A DNA stretch of 5,503 bases from Bacteroidetes bacterium QS_8_68_15. Lineage in GTDB: Bacteria; Bacteroidota; Rhodothermia; Rhodothermales; Salinibacteraceae. The notes under the pieces were generated by a model. It was not told the origin of the DNA and ran no database searches. It was given only the letters and a program-made list of their open reading frames with translations. Positions 5,279 through 5,503 of this stretch are shown piece after piece (the first letter of the stretch is position 1; the number at the start of each line of letters is the position of its first letter). The stretch covers positions 1 to 5,503 of the forward strand of contig PXTR01000073.1 of assembly GCA_003023245.1 (NCBI GenBank), given 5' to 3'. The position numbers and the translations under genes are program-made.

Positions 5279-5503
5279 GTGAGTATCTTAGCCGTTGGAA
5301 CCACCGCCTTTGATTCCGTCGAAACCCCCTTCGGCAGCGCCGACCGCATCCTCGGCGGCAGCGCCACGTACCTGTCGCTGGCCGCCCGCTACTTCGCCGA
5401 TGACGTGCGCCTCGTCGGGGTCGTCGGGCACGACTTTCCCGACGAGTACGTCGAGCTGCTGCGCGAGCGCGGCATCGATCTCGAAGGACTGGAAGTGAAC
5501 GAA
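5279..5503 (+). CDS. PfkB/ribokinase-family sugar kinase, N-terminal 75 residues only
   Basis: The GTG at 5279 opens a frame that reaches the right edge intact, showing 75 residues of a protein that is usually about 300 long. PfkB kinases transfer phosphate from ATP to a sugar or nucleoside hydroxyl in the cytoplasm. The start MSILAVGTTAFDSVETPFG is the first beta strand and substrate loop of the fold. G26-G27-S-A-T-Y carries the di-glycine hinge of the family, and V46-G-V-V-G50-x-D52 is the conserved VG.VG.D turn. The catalytic GAGD motif lies beyond the window. The T-P-F-G...LGGSATY form recalls the ribokinase-like group C found in Bacteroidota relatives; the substrate cannot be told. GTG is preferred because the strand begins directly after it and no other in-frame start precedes it closely. 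No Shine-Dalgarno is present; the leader (5231-5278) is pyrimidine-rich. Confidence 0.93.
   Translation, partial: MSILAVGTTAFDSVETPFGSADRILGGSATYLSLAARYFADDVRLVGVVGHDFPDEYVELLRERGIDLEGLEVNE

Overview
The window is very GC-rich and holds four genes. A long TPR-repeat exported protein lies on the minus strand and runs off the left edge. Two small-to-medium membrane-anchored proteins sit in tandem on the plus strand. The 5' end of a PfkB-family sugar kinase gene, also on the plus strand, is cut by the right edge. High GC, start codons without Shine-Dalgarno sequences, a Bacteroidota-type -7 box (TAnnTTTG) before the kinase gene, and a kinase N-terminus of a type I associate with Salinibacter/Rhodothermus relatives together suggest the order Rhodothermales. 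This placement is an inference and is only moderately secure.

Left region (1-3015, minus strand): one uninterrupted reading frame of 1005 codons with no stop in the window. It begins with a signal peptide and continues as about 25 TPR-like helical hairpins of the YbgF/BamD style (recurring Y/F-P-D-S and A..Y.LG motifs). The open plus-strand frame over 127-2580 is its antisense shadow. Region 3016-3405 is the divergent intergenic stretch between this gene and the plus-strand genes; it has no convincing gene and a few short inverted repeats.

Middle region (3406-5020, plus strand): a 101-residue protein and a 354-residue protein share one layout, with an acidic, Ser/Pro/Gly-rich, probably disordered N-terminus followed by a W-x3-N-x-LL-x-V... 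Gly-rich hydrophobic segment resembling the C-terminal anchor of DUF883/ElaB/YqjD proteins. The larger one continues into 14 gapless 11-residue repeats (residues 169-322), like group-3 LEA proteins, and ends in an amphipathic helix. They look like an old duplication in which one copy gained a long undecad rod. This is the least ordinary part of the window. The spacer between them (3712-3955) holds an imperfect nested palindrome built from GACGATGG/TCGACC units.

Right region (5021-5503): a 23-bp stem (5041-5100) just after the 354-residue gene, a good promoter candidate (5180-5206), a pyrimidine-rich leader, and a GTG-started PfkB kinase of which 75 residues are visible.

No shared pathway can be shown. 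The TPR protein and the two anchored proteins all look like cell-envelope proteins, while the kinase is probably cytoplasmic metabolism under its own promoter. No mobile element, CRISPR array or RNA gene was recognised.
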